From: Xenophilus sp. Marseille-Q4582
GTDB lineage: Bacteria; Pseudomonadota; Gammaproteobacteria; Burkholderiales; Burkholderiaceae_C
Assembly: GCF_916700565.1 (NCBI RefSeq)
Contig: NZ_CAKAKO010000002.1
Location: forward strand, 744,001 to 808,000
Length of the DNA stretch: 64,000 nt
Direction of reading: 5' to 3'
Position 1 is the stretch's first letter, and each line of letters opens with the position of its first letter. Below, one piece after another: positions 9,265 to 16,906 of the stretch. The notes beneath the pieces were generated by a model. The model had not been told where the DNA came from, made no database searches, and worked only from the letters and a program-made list of their open reading frames with translations. Position numbers and translations under genes: made by a program.

Positions 9265-9289
9265 CATCATTTATTATAAATAAATGATG
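9265..9289. promoter_or_regulatory. AT-rich perfect palindrome upstream of the Rieske operon
   Basis: CATCATTTAT is followed by a 5-bp spacer and its exact complement ATAAATGATG; the spacer ends also pair, giving 11-bp arms around ATA. It lies 26 bp before the first start codon of the oxygenase operon. The base composition differs from its surroundings. It is a candidate operator, perhaps for the IclR regulator encoded at the end of the operon. Confidence 0.6.
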
Positions 9290-9305
9290 TTTATTATACC
9301 TAAAC

Positions 9306-9347
9306 GGAGAACGCAATGGATCATGTGGAGAACGCAATGGATCATGT
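9306..9347 (+). repeat. Perfect 21-bp tandem duplication of ribosome-binding site plus start codon
   Basis: GGAGAACGCAATGGATCATGT occurs twice, head to tail (9306-9326 and 9327-9347). Each unit contains a GGAG Shine-Dalgarno and an ATG seven bases later. The duplication is seven codons, so both starts are in frame with the Rieske alpha subunit. Confidence 0.95.
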
Positions 9348-10569
9348 CAGTCCCTGGGCTACTGCCCCTAAGCTTCCGTCTACGCACTATGTAGATAACC
9401 GAATCTATACGGATCCGGTGATTTTCGAGGAAGAGCGAGAGAAAATCCTGGCTGCAACGTGGCGGCTTGTCTGTCACGAATCGGAACTGCCAGAACCCGG
9501 CGACTACCGGGCGAAGGAAATCGCCGGGGTACCGGTTGTCATCCTGCGCAGCGAGGACCGGTCGATTATGGCGTTCTTTAACGTTTGCCCACACCGGGGC
9601 GCGCGCCTAGTGCGCGACGAGCGTGGAAATGCGAAGAAGGGCCTGCAGTGCCTTTATCATCTATGGACGTTTGCGCTCGACGGTAAGTGCACAAGCATCA
9701 CCCGAAGCAAGGGATATGACGGCTGCAGTCTGAAAAAAGACGACGTTGGACTGCGCTCTGTCCGAACGGAAATCTTCTGCGGCATGGTGTTCGTTTGCCT
9801 GAAGGACGACGTGCCACCACTCGAGCAATTCTTGGGTGGTATGGCGGACCATATGAAGACCCACCTTGGCCAGGAAGAGCTTGAGGTATTCCATTACCAT
9901 CGCGCGATCATCAATACGAACTGGAAGCTCTTCGTAGACAACAACTCCGAGCTCTATCATGAATTCCTGCATGTGCTGAACCGGCGCACCGCCGTCGCAC
10001 ACAAGAGCTATCACGAACGCAATTGGTTGCTTTACCAGAATTCCCACAACATCATTGAGCAGGGTGTAATTCACTACGACAGTTACGGGCTGGGGGAGCG
10101 GAGCGAGGGCGCATTGCCGGGAATGCAGCCGAACGGCATGGTCGTCATGCTGCTGTTTCCTGACGTGATGCTCAATATTCGCGCGACCGTGATGCGTATA
10201 GACACAATGACGCCACTCGCACCCGGCAAGACCCTCGTCGAATGGCGCGGCGTAGGGCTCAAGTCCGATACACCGGACGTCCGCGCAATGCGGATCCAGC
10301 ACCACAATGAGGTATGGGGACCGGCCGGTCGCAATCTCCCAGAGGATATCGCCGCCGTCGAAACGCAGTGGGAGACCATGGTCCAGGGTGGATCGCGATA
10401 CAGCCTCTTTGCCAGGGAAGAAGGGCTGAAACCGCAGGACGATGCCAACCTCCGCGCCTTCTATCAGGAATGGGGTCGGTGCCTTGGACGCGCGCCGAAT
10501 GATCCGTTCAGGCACGGTAATGTGGATACCGATGTTTCTCATTCAATAAAGGAGATCACCAATGTCTGA
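9316..10569 (+). CDS. Rieske non-haem iron oxygenase, alpha (catalytic) subunit
   Basis: This 417-aa ring-hydroxylating oxygenase alpha subunit has a Rieske [2Fe-2S] site formed by C91-P-H93 and C112-x2-H115 (CPHRGARLV...CLYHLW). The C-terminal catalytic domain would hold mononuclear iron, with the ligand region DNNSELYHEFLH around residues 208-219. The two His there are three residues apart; the common pattern is four. It works with the beta subunit, ferredoxin and reductase encoded just downstream to insert O2 into an aromatic substrate, which cannot be named. Start is 9316 or 9337 because of the duplicated start region. The stop overlaps the beta-subunit start by 8 bp. Confidence 0.93.
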   Translation: MDHVENAMDHVSPWATAPKLPSTHYVDNRIYTDPVIFEEEREKILAATWRLVCHESELPEPGDYRAKEIAGVPVVILRSEDRSIMAFFNVCPHRGARLVRDERGNAKKGLQCLYHLWTFALDGKCTSITRSKGYDGCSLKKDDVGLRSVRTEIFCGMVFVCLKDDVPPLEQFLGGMADHMKTHLGQEELEVFHYHRAIINTNWKLFVDNNSELYHEFLHVLNRRTAVAHKSYHERNWLLYQNSHNIIEQGVIHYDSYGLGERSEGALPGMQPNGMVVMLLFPDVMLNIRATVMRIDTMTPLAPGKTLVEWRGVGLKSDTPDVRAMRIQHHNEVWGPAGRNLPEDIAAVETQWETMVQGGSRYSLFAREEGLKPQDDANLRAFYQEWGRCLGRAPNDPFRHGNVDTDVSHSIKEITNV

Positions 10570-11035
10570 CGTCGCAAGCCAACTCTTCGAGCGTGAAGCG
10601 ATACGCGAGCTGATTGCGCGCGTGGGGCGGCTGCTTGACACTAAGGATTTTGCTGCCGTCATCGCTTCCTTTGCAGAACCGGGGAGCTATGTGTTGCGCG
10701 CATACAGTCCCGAGATTGGCAAGGAAATGATTTGGATGTCGGTTAAACGCGCCGAGCTTCTACGCCTGTTGAAGGAGTCGGCGGAACATGTGCATGACCT
10801 GGCCGACCGGACGCATCAGATCACTGTGGATCAAATCAGCCTCGAAAAAGGCGAGGCATTGGCGCGGTCGACCTTTTCAGTGTTCCGTACTGACATGAAG
10901 GGACAGAGCGACCTGTTCGCCGTGGGCCACTATGAGGATCGGCTCGTGAAAAACGGAGACACCTGGCTCATCGACAGCCGGACAGTACGGCTCCATACGC
11001 GCATGTTCACAGTGCCAACCCCCTTGCCGCTTTAA
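10562..11035 (+). CDS. Ring-hydroxylating oxygenase, beta subunit
   Basis: The 157-aa protein has the NTF2/SnoaL-like cone fold pattern of oxygenase beta subunits: N-terminal REAIRELIARVGRLLDTKDF, a central FAEPGSYVLRAYSPEIG strand and C-terminal GDTWLIDSRTVRLHTRMF. It would form an alpha3beta3 enzyme with the preceding subunit and has mainly a structural role. Overlap with the alpha gene indicates coupled translation. It is slightly shorter than the ~170-190 aa common in the naphthalene/benzoate groups. Confidence 0.88.
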   Translation: MSDVASQLFEREAIRELIARVGRLLDTKDFAAVIASFAEPGSYVLRAYSPEIGKEMIWMSVKRAELLRLLKESAEHVHDLADRTHQITVDQISLEKGEALARSTFSVFRTDMKGQSDLFAVGHYEDRLVKNGDTWLIDSRTVRLHTRMFTVPTPLPL

Positions 11036-11046
11036 CGAGATAACTG

Positions 11047-11376
11047 ATGAATACGCAACCGATCAAGCTATGTGCCAGGACCGACATTCCGGAGGGTGAG
11101 ATGATCGAAATGTCCGTCCCGGGCACTGACAACAGCCTGCTCTTGGTCTCTACCAAAGGAGCAATCCGTGCCTTCCAGAACAAGTGTCCACATATGGACA
11201 TCCCGCTTTGCCAAGGCGCCTTTGATGGTGAAGTAATCACTTGTACAGAACATCTTTGGCAGTTCGACGCACAGACGGGCGCCGGGATTGAACCCGAGGA
11301 CGCAAAACTGCAACAGTATCCTGTGAGCGTCATCGGCGACGAGGTGTTCGTCGAACTCCCGGAAGCGGCCGAGTAA
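11047..11376 (+). CDS. Rieske-type ferredoxin component
   Basis: This small 109-aa Rieske ferredoxin has ligands C47-P-H49 and C66-x2-H69 (CPHMDIPLCQG...CTEHLWQFD). It carries electrons from the reductase to the oxygenase alpha subunit. A separate Rieske ferredoxin plus an iron-sulfur flavoprotein reductase matches the three-component (class III, naphthalene-dioxygenase-like) arrangement. It follows the beta subunit by 11 bp. A strong stem-loop lies directly after its stop. Confidence 0.94.
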   Translation: MNTQPIKLCARTDIPEGEMIEMSVPGTDNSLLLVSTKGAIRAFQNKCPHMDIPLCQGAFDGEVITCTEHLWQFDAQTGAGIEPEDAKLQQYPVSVIGDEVFVELPEAAE

Positions 11377-11416
11377 TTGCCTGGTCTTGCCGGATAGAAC
11401 CAGCAAGACCAGGCAA
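11377..11416 (+). terminator. Strong stem-loop between ferredoxin and reductase genes
   Basis: TTGCCTGGTCTTGC (11377-11390) and its exact complement (11403-11416) form a 14-bp perfect stem with a 12-nt loop, starting right after the ferredoxin stop. No T-run follows, so it is more likely a processing or partial-attenuation site than a full terminator. It would make reductase mRNA less abundant than oxygenase mRNA. Confidence 0.7.
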
Positions 11417-11487
11417 TAAAGGCGGATATCGCCCATTTCTTTCCGCACTAGTGGAATCCTCATCACCAACTGCCGGACTCTCGACTA

Positions 11488-12498
11488 ATGACCATGCCTC
11501 ATCGAATCCATTTTGACGCCGCCAACGGCTTCGACGCTGCAACGGACGAACCGCTCCTGATTTCAGGCCTGCGGGCAGGCTATGCGCTTCCGTATGAATG
11601 CGCGACAGGAACTTGTGGCTCATGCCGTACCCAGATCATTGAAGGTGCTGTCGTCGTCCGCTGGCCGGATGCGCCCGGGCTGCCCGAGACAAAGCGCCAA
11701 GAGGGCCATGTGCTCCTGTGCCAGGCATTACCACAGAGTGACTGTAGATTGCCGGACGCGTTATGTAAATCGCGGGACGCGAGTCTACCCCCGGTCCGCA
11801 TCGTGAAGGGCCGGGCAAGCGCGGAAACTGAGACGAGCGATATCGCACGCGTGATGGTTCAACTCGACGAGCCGATTACTTTCCTCGCCGGCCAATACGC
11901 ATTGTTTGAAGTGCCCGGCGTCACAGGATATCGCGCCTACTCGATGGCAAACACCGGCAATACGCTGACCTCCACTCTCGAGTTCTATATCCGCCGCGTC
12001 CCGGGTGGCGTGTCATCGCCAATTCTGGTCGGGGCGCGCGACATCCCCTTGCGCCTGGTGGTGCCGGTGGGTCACGCATTCATCGATGCGACCGCACAGC
12101 GCGATATACTCTGCGTCGCCGGCGGTACCGGCCTCGCGCCTATCCTGTCGATTGCGCGCGATGCGCTATCCCGCGGCCTGCTTCGCAAGCAGCGTCTGGA
12201 TATTTTTATCGGAGTAAGGACGCCCGCCGACATTTTCGCGACCGCGTCCCTCCAAGAGCTCATTGAGGCGGCTGGAGGGGCGGTGCGAGTTACCTGGGCC
12301 ATTTCGGAAGCGGGCGAGTTCGCGGATTGGAAAGGCGAACGCGGCTATGTACATGAGGTGGTCGCCCGCAGTGCGGGAGACCTTTCTGCGCGCCAGGTCT
12401 ATATGGGGGGGCCGCCCGCCATGATTGATGCCATGGTACGTTTGCTGCTCAAGTCACGGGTTAAGCGATCCCAGATTCGCTTCGACAAATTCGCTTAA
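11488..12498 (+). CDS. Oxygenase reductase component (2Fe-2S / FAD / NAD)
   Basis: The 336-aa electron-transfer protein has an N-terminal plant-type [2Fe-2S] domain (C38, C43, C46 in ECATGTCGSC and a fourth Cys in HVLLCQA). An FAD-binding domain follows (RAYSMAN), then a NAD(P)-binding domain (AGGTGLAP and C-terminal YMGGPPAMI). It takes electrons from NAD(P)H and passes them to the Rieske ferredoxin. This domain order is that of NahAa-type reductases. It is separated from the ferredoxin gene by 111 bp containing the stem-loop. Length and motifs are complete. Confidence 0.93.
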   Translation: MTMPHRIHFDAANGFDAATDEPLLISGLRAGYALPYECATGTCGSCRTQIIEGAVVVRWPDAPGLPETKRQEGHVLLCQALPQSDCRLPDALCKSRDASLPPVRIVKGRASAETETSDIARVMVQLDEPITFLAGQYALFEVPGVTGYRAYSMANTGNTLTSTLEFYIRRVPGGVSSPILVGARDIPLRLVVPVGHAFIDATAQRDILCVAGGTGLAPILSIARDALSRGLLRKQRLDIFIGVRTPADIFATASLQELIEAAGGAVRVTWAISEAGEFADWKGERGYVHEVVARSAGDLSARQVYMGGPPAMIDAMVRLLLKSRVKRSQIRFDKFA

Positions 12499-12528
12499 TC
12501 CTCACGGATCAGATGATGGGACAAGCAT

Positions 12529-13326
12529 ATGGAACAGGACAGCAAGGGCCAGGCAAAGGGCGCCCTCATGAAGTCGCTTGACAATGCATTGACGCTTCTT
12601 GAGCAATTTACCCCCGAGGCGCCGGCATTCGGGATCACGGAGCTCGCGACAAGGCTCGGCCTCAACAAAGCGACCGTTTTCAATATGCTCAAGACACTTG
12701 AAGCACACAGCCTGGTCGAGCAGCTTTCCGACACCAAGAAATATACCCTTGGTCACGGCATCATCGTGCTTGCGGGCACCAAACTGGCCCAAAGCGAGCT
12801 GTCCCATGTGGCAAGACCTCATCTGGCCCGGCTTTCCCATGAGACAAACGAAACAACCCATTTGGCGATCCTCCATCGCAACGAACTGCTCTACCTCGAA
12901 AAGATCGAGAGCAGCCAGCCGGTGCGCGTGGCGGCGCGCATAGGAGGAAGGGCGCCGCTGCATTGCACGGCAAACGGAAAGGTCCTGCTCGCCTTTCAGC
13001 CTAATGAAGTGATCGAAGAAGCGCTGCGCGCGCCCCGAGCCCGATACACGGAAAATACGATCGTCGACCCGGCCGTGCTTCGCAGTCAGCTTGCCGAGAT
13101 CCGACAAGCCGGCTACTGCATCGAACGGGAAGAATTCATTGCCGACATCCGGGGCATCGCGGCGCCGGTCTTCGACTTCAACGGCACGGTTATTGCGGCA
13201 ATTGCCGTCGTCGGACCGTCCGCACGGATTACAGAAGGGCAGATCGAAGCGCTTGTGCCACTCACCTTGCGAACAGCAGAATCGATTTCCCGTAGCCTTG
13301 GCCATAAACCGTATAAAGACGCTTGA
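12529..13326 (+). CDS. IclR-family transcriptional regulator
   Basis: The 265-aa protein has an N-terminal winged helix-turn-helix (ITELATRLGLNKATVFNMLKTL, residues ~35-60) and the IclR effector domain (HETNETTHLAILHRNELLYLEKI..., GRRAPLHCTANGKVLLAF-like segment, and ADIRGIAAPVFDFNG). IclR proteins often control adjacent aromatic-degradation operons and sense pathway metabolites. It lies 30 bp after the reductase in the same orientation, so it may be co-transcribed and autoregulate. The palindrome at 9265-9289 is a candidate site. Confidence 0.92.
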   Translation: MEQDSKGQAKGALMKSLDNALTLLEQFTPEAPAFGITELATRLGLNKATVFNMLKTLEAHSLVEQLSDTKKYTLGHGIIVLAGTKLAQSELSHVARPHLARLSHETNETTHLAILHRNELLYLEKIESSQPVRVAARIGGRAPLHCTANGKVLLAFQPNEVIEEALRAPRARYTENTIVDPAVLRSQLAEIRQAGYCIEREEFIADIRGIAAPVFDFNGTVIAAIAVVGPSARITEGQIEALVPLTLRTAESISRSLGHKPYKDA

Positions 13327-13471
13327 AAGCGGATCTCGGACAGGACCTGCGTCACCGGCAGAGTCAGACCACGCGATTGATGGCGGCGACTTGCATCAGT
13401 CCCGTTTCGCTGGAGATGCCGGGGATTGCGCCGGCAGCCGCGCGTGAGTGTCGTGACTACCGGCATTCTGT

Positions 13472-13966
13472 TTATTTCATTAAGGCTTTAGCTTCTTCGA
13501 GCAGTTTTTTCCCGTCATAGCCTTTAGCAGTCACGTCCTTCACCCATTCGGCCACGACACCTTCAGAAGCCGCTTGCCAGCGTTGAACTTCCGCAGCCGG
13601 CACTGTGTAGAAGATATTCTTGCGATCCGCGGCGATCTTGCGTCCGGGCAGCCCGGACTCGGCGAACACCCTTCCTACCCAAGCCGACGCCTCGGGCCCG
13701 CTGTTTGCGTCGATAACCTTTTTCAAGTCGGGCGGCAGGCTGTTATACTTGGCCGGGTTCATTGCAAAGATGAATACCGAGTTTGAGATCTGGCCCGACG
13801 ATGGATCCAGTTCGGTGTGGAACTGTGCGATTTCCTCCAACTTCAACGCGGGCGAAACTTCCCATGGGATCAACGCGCCATCAATCACTCCTTTGGCCAG
13901 TGATTCGGGGGTCTGCGGCAGCGGCATTGGCACTGGTGTCGCCCCGAGCGCTGTGAGCATCTTGGT
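13472..13966 (-). pseudogene. TRAP transporter solute-binding protein (DctP type), C-terminal fragment
   Basis: The minus-strand frame is the C-terminal ~164 residues of a DctP-family periplasmic binding protein (LPQTPESLAKGVIDGALIPWEV, NPAKYNSLPPDLKKVIDANSG). The IS21 end at 13967 removes the N-terminal half, and no matching N-terminal part is found on the far side of the IS. It resembles the complete DctP at 45401-46447, so both BVMO-containing regions carry such a gene. Confidence 0.88.
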
Positions 13967-14038
13967 TGTTGATTCATCAGCACAACTGAGCCAGTGATCA
14001 CGTTGAATATTGAGCCACTGGGTTGATGGATTCTTTGA

Positions 14039-14854
14039 CTATTCGGTTGTGGATAAGTCTATCGGGTCTGCTGTTTTTCGATCTCCTTTCTGGCTCTTTG
14101 GGCGTTGCTTTGGGGGAGCCGCGCCAGCGGCACTGGAGTGCTTGAATCGCCAGCTCTCGTTGCCCGTCTCGACGATGTGGCAATGGTGCGTGAGCCGGTC
14201 AAGCAAGGCCGTGGTCATCTTGGCGTCTCCAAAGACGCTGCTCCACTCCGAGAAGGTGAGGTTGGTGGTGATCACCACGCTCGTTCGCTCATAGAGTTTG
14301 GAGAGCAGGTGGAACAGCATCGCGCCGCCCGACTGCGTGAATGGCAGGTAGCCCAGTTCATCCAGGATCACCAGATCGACGTACATCAGGCGGTGCGCCA
14401 TTTGCCCGGCCTTGTTCTGCGCCTTCTCCAGCTCCAGGGCGTTGACCAGCTCCACCGTTGAGAAGAAGCGCACCCGCTTGCCATGCATGCGAATGGCCTC
14501 GATCCCCAGGCTCGTGGCCAGGTGGGTTTTACCCGTGCCGGGGCCACCAACCAGCACCACGTTGTGCGCCGACTCCACGAAGCGAAGGGTGTGCAACTGG
14601 CGCACCAGTGCTTCGTCGAGCTGCGCGTGGGCGAAGTCAAAGCCGGCGAGGTCACGGTGCGAAGGGAAGCGCGCCACGCGCATCTGGTAAGCCATGGAAC
14701 GCACCTCACGCTGAGCGGTCTCGGCCTTGATGAGCTGGTGCAGCACGGCCTCATGATCCAGCGACTTCATGCGGGCGGTGCCCAGTACCTCCGGCCAGGC
14801 ACTGGCCATGCCGTGCAGGCCCAGCGCTTTGAGGGCATCAATGACGTCATGCAT
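14039..14854 (-). CDS. istB: IS21 helper ATPase IstB (copy 1)
   Basis: The AAA+ ATPase (271 aa from ATG 14854) has Walker [10 protein letters not shown] and Walker [11 protein letters not shown]. It assists IstA-mediated transposition by target selection. Its start overlaps the istA stop (ATGCATGA). It appears identical to the copy at 35342-36157. Confidence 0.95.
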   Translation of the reverse strand: MHDVIDALKALGLHGMASAWPEVLGTARMKSLDHEAVLHQLIKAETAQREVRSMAYQMRVARFPSHRDLAGFDFAHAQLDEALVRQLHTLRFVESAHNVVLVGGPGTGKTHLATSLGIEAIRMHGKRVRFFSTVELVNALELEKAQNKAGQMAHRLMYVDLVILDELGYLPFTQSGGAMLFHLLSKLYERTSVVITTNLTFSEWSSVFGDAKMTTALLDRLTHHCHIVETGNESWRFKHSSAAGAAPPKQRPKSQKGDRKTADPIDLSTTE

Positions 14855-16382
14855 GGTCGGACTCCGGTGATGCCTCATGAGGCTGGACGTTGCGCAGTGC
14901 GTCGTAGCGCTGCAGGTTGGCCAGTGGCGGCGTGTTGAGCTTGAGCATCGTGGCCACCGGTGGCTCGGGCACGCGCTGCTCCTTCAGACGCGAGAGCACG
15001 TTGAGCACGTGCTCGGCACTCACCCGCCCGGACTGCAGCGCCAGCTCTACCGCCACCACCACGGCCTCCAGTCCATGCAGGCTCACCCCCATGAGCACCT
15101 GCGCCATCACCCTGTCGCCACCGCTGTGGCGCAGCAACTGGCGCTGCATTTCCTGCAGTGGCTCGGGCATGGTCTTGAAGGGCGCGCCGTTGCGCAGCGC
15201 GCCGGGCTTTCGCTCGATGAGCGCGATGTAATGCATCCAGTCGTAGAGCGTCTGATCACGTTCGAAGCTGCGCGCCAGGCGCACCTGTCGCCCATCGGGC
15301 CCGACCACCAGCAGGCCATCCGCGTAGGCCCGCAGACTGACCACCGCATGAATCCATTCACACGGCACGCTGTAGCGGTTGCGCTGGAAGTGGATCAGTG
15401 CGGTCGCAGAGACCCGTACCGGCTGCTCCACGTAGCCATCAAACGCACGGGGGTTGGGCATGAGACGAGCACGTTCGTCCTGCCAGACATCGGCCACCGT
15501 GAGCTGAGTCCATTCCGGGTGACTCATCTCAGCCCAGGCCTTCACGCAGGCCTGCTGCAACCAGTCGTTGAGTTCACCAAGCGTCCCCCAGCGCCGCTCG
15601 CTGGCCTCACGCCAGATGTCCTTGCGCCGATCCTGAACGTTCTTCTCCACGACCCCCTTCTCCCAGCCGGCGGCCCGGTTGCAGAACTCCGGCTCGAACA
15701 GGTAGTGCCCGGTCATCGCCTCGAAGCGTGCATTGACGCTGCGCTGTTTGCCATGGCCGACCTTGTCCACAGCGGTCTTCATGTTGTCGTAGATGCCCCG
15801 CCGGGGCACGCCACCGAAGAGGGCGAACGCCCGTGCGTGCGCATCGAACAGCATCTCGTGCGCTTGGCTGTAGTACGCCACCAGGCAGAAGGCGCGACTG
15901 GCCGCCAGCTTGGTGTGTGCCACTTCCAGGCGGCGGCGCAGCCCGCCGATGCACAGGGACTCGCAGCTCCCGTCGAACTGTAACGCCTCGCCCAACTCGA
16001 TGCTCACCGGCACGAACCCCGCACCACGCGCAGCGTTGCCTTCCTCTTGCTGCCAGCGCTGGGCAAAGGCCTAGACCGGCCCTCGGCTGCCGCTCTAGCC
16101 CTGCGCGCGCAGCGCCTCAAACATGGCCTTGATCCCGCGTCGATCGCGTTTGCTGCGATGGCTATCGGCCTTGAGCCATTGGCTCAACTGCTCCTTGTAC
16201 GGATCCAGGATGCTGGGGCCCGACACCCGCTGCGGGTATCGGGGTTCGGCCATCTGCCCGTCTTTGAGCCACTTGGTGGCTGTGTTGCGCGAGATGCCCA
16301 GGCGCCGGCTGGCCTCGCGCACCGACACGTCCTGCCTCAGCACGAGGCGGCGTAACTTGCTCAATGTGCTCACGTTGATCAC
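14847..16382 (-). pseudogene. istA: IS21 transposase IstA (copy 1), two amber stops
   Basis: Compared with the intact 511-aa copy at 36150-37685, two Tyr codons (TAC) have become TAG (base changes at 16071 and 16095). Seven other missense changes lie between 15952 and 16043. The frame is therefore split after the N-terminal helix-turn-helix region ([16 protein letters not shown]). The rest, including the DDE domain, is unchanged. Confidence 0.95.
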
Positions 16383-16488
16383 TCCTGCTCCCCCGTGCTG
16401 AAAAATTCAGCAGGATAGAGCGGCAACGTGGCTCAAATTTCAACGTGAATGCGTCCCGAAATGGCCCAGCTTTGGAAATGAATCAACA

Positions 16489-16906
16489 CTGGCGGCGCTG
16501 ATCGTGGGAAAACAGATCGTTTTTAATGGCGTTGCGAGACATGGCGGGTCCGTCAGATCACGTTGGTTTTGATAGGCTTTATTGTACCAACATTGAAGAG
16601 TTTTGAGGTTTTTCGAGGTGCCCAAAAGCATGGGACACATGGAAGACGTCTCCTTTACGTATGAAACCATCATCGAAACCTTCACACCGAACGGTATCGA
16701 AGCACAAGACTCCTGGAATACGCCCAAGTCGTAACCTTAATACCAAGGGCGTTATCAGGGAAAACACGTAGTTGACGCCCTCTCATACCTGCGTTAATCT
16801 AAATCGTCAGTTAACCGTACTATTTGTTGCAGTTATCAGTACTATTTAAGCAAATTATTATAGAAGTAACTGCCTGCCCGTCGCGGTAGGCAGAGGAGAC
16901 TCTTAG
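16489..16906 (+). promoter_or_regulatory. AT-rich leader of BVMO 1 with direct repeats and a hairpin
   Basis: The first ~300 bp hold no recognisable gene. Near the gene there is an imperfect direct repeat, CAGTTAACCGTACTATTT (16808-16825) and CAGTTATCAGTACTATTT (16830-16847), 22 bp apart, that is, two helical turns. A hairpin at 16870-16893 (9-bp stem with one G-U pair) is followed at once by the Shine-Dalgarno AGGAG (16894-16898). The layout suggests activator or repressor binding on one face of the DNA, and possibly a stabilising 5' hairpin. Confidence 0.5.

Larger units (their letters stand above)
13967..16488 (-). mobile_element. IS21-family element copy 1 (2522 bp), istA inactivated
   Basis: The element is bounded by TGTTGATTCAT and its complement ATGAATCAACA. 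It is the same length as copy 2 (35270-37791). No target duplication is visible, and the flanks are unrelated (TRAP fragment on the left, BVMO region on the right), so it probably sits at a recombination junction. Nine substitutions clustered at 15952-16095 separate it from copy 2. Confidence 0.95.
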
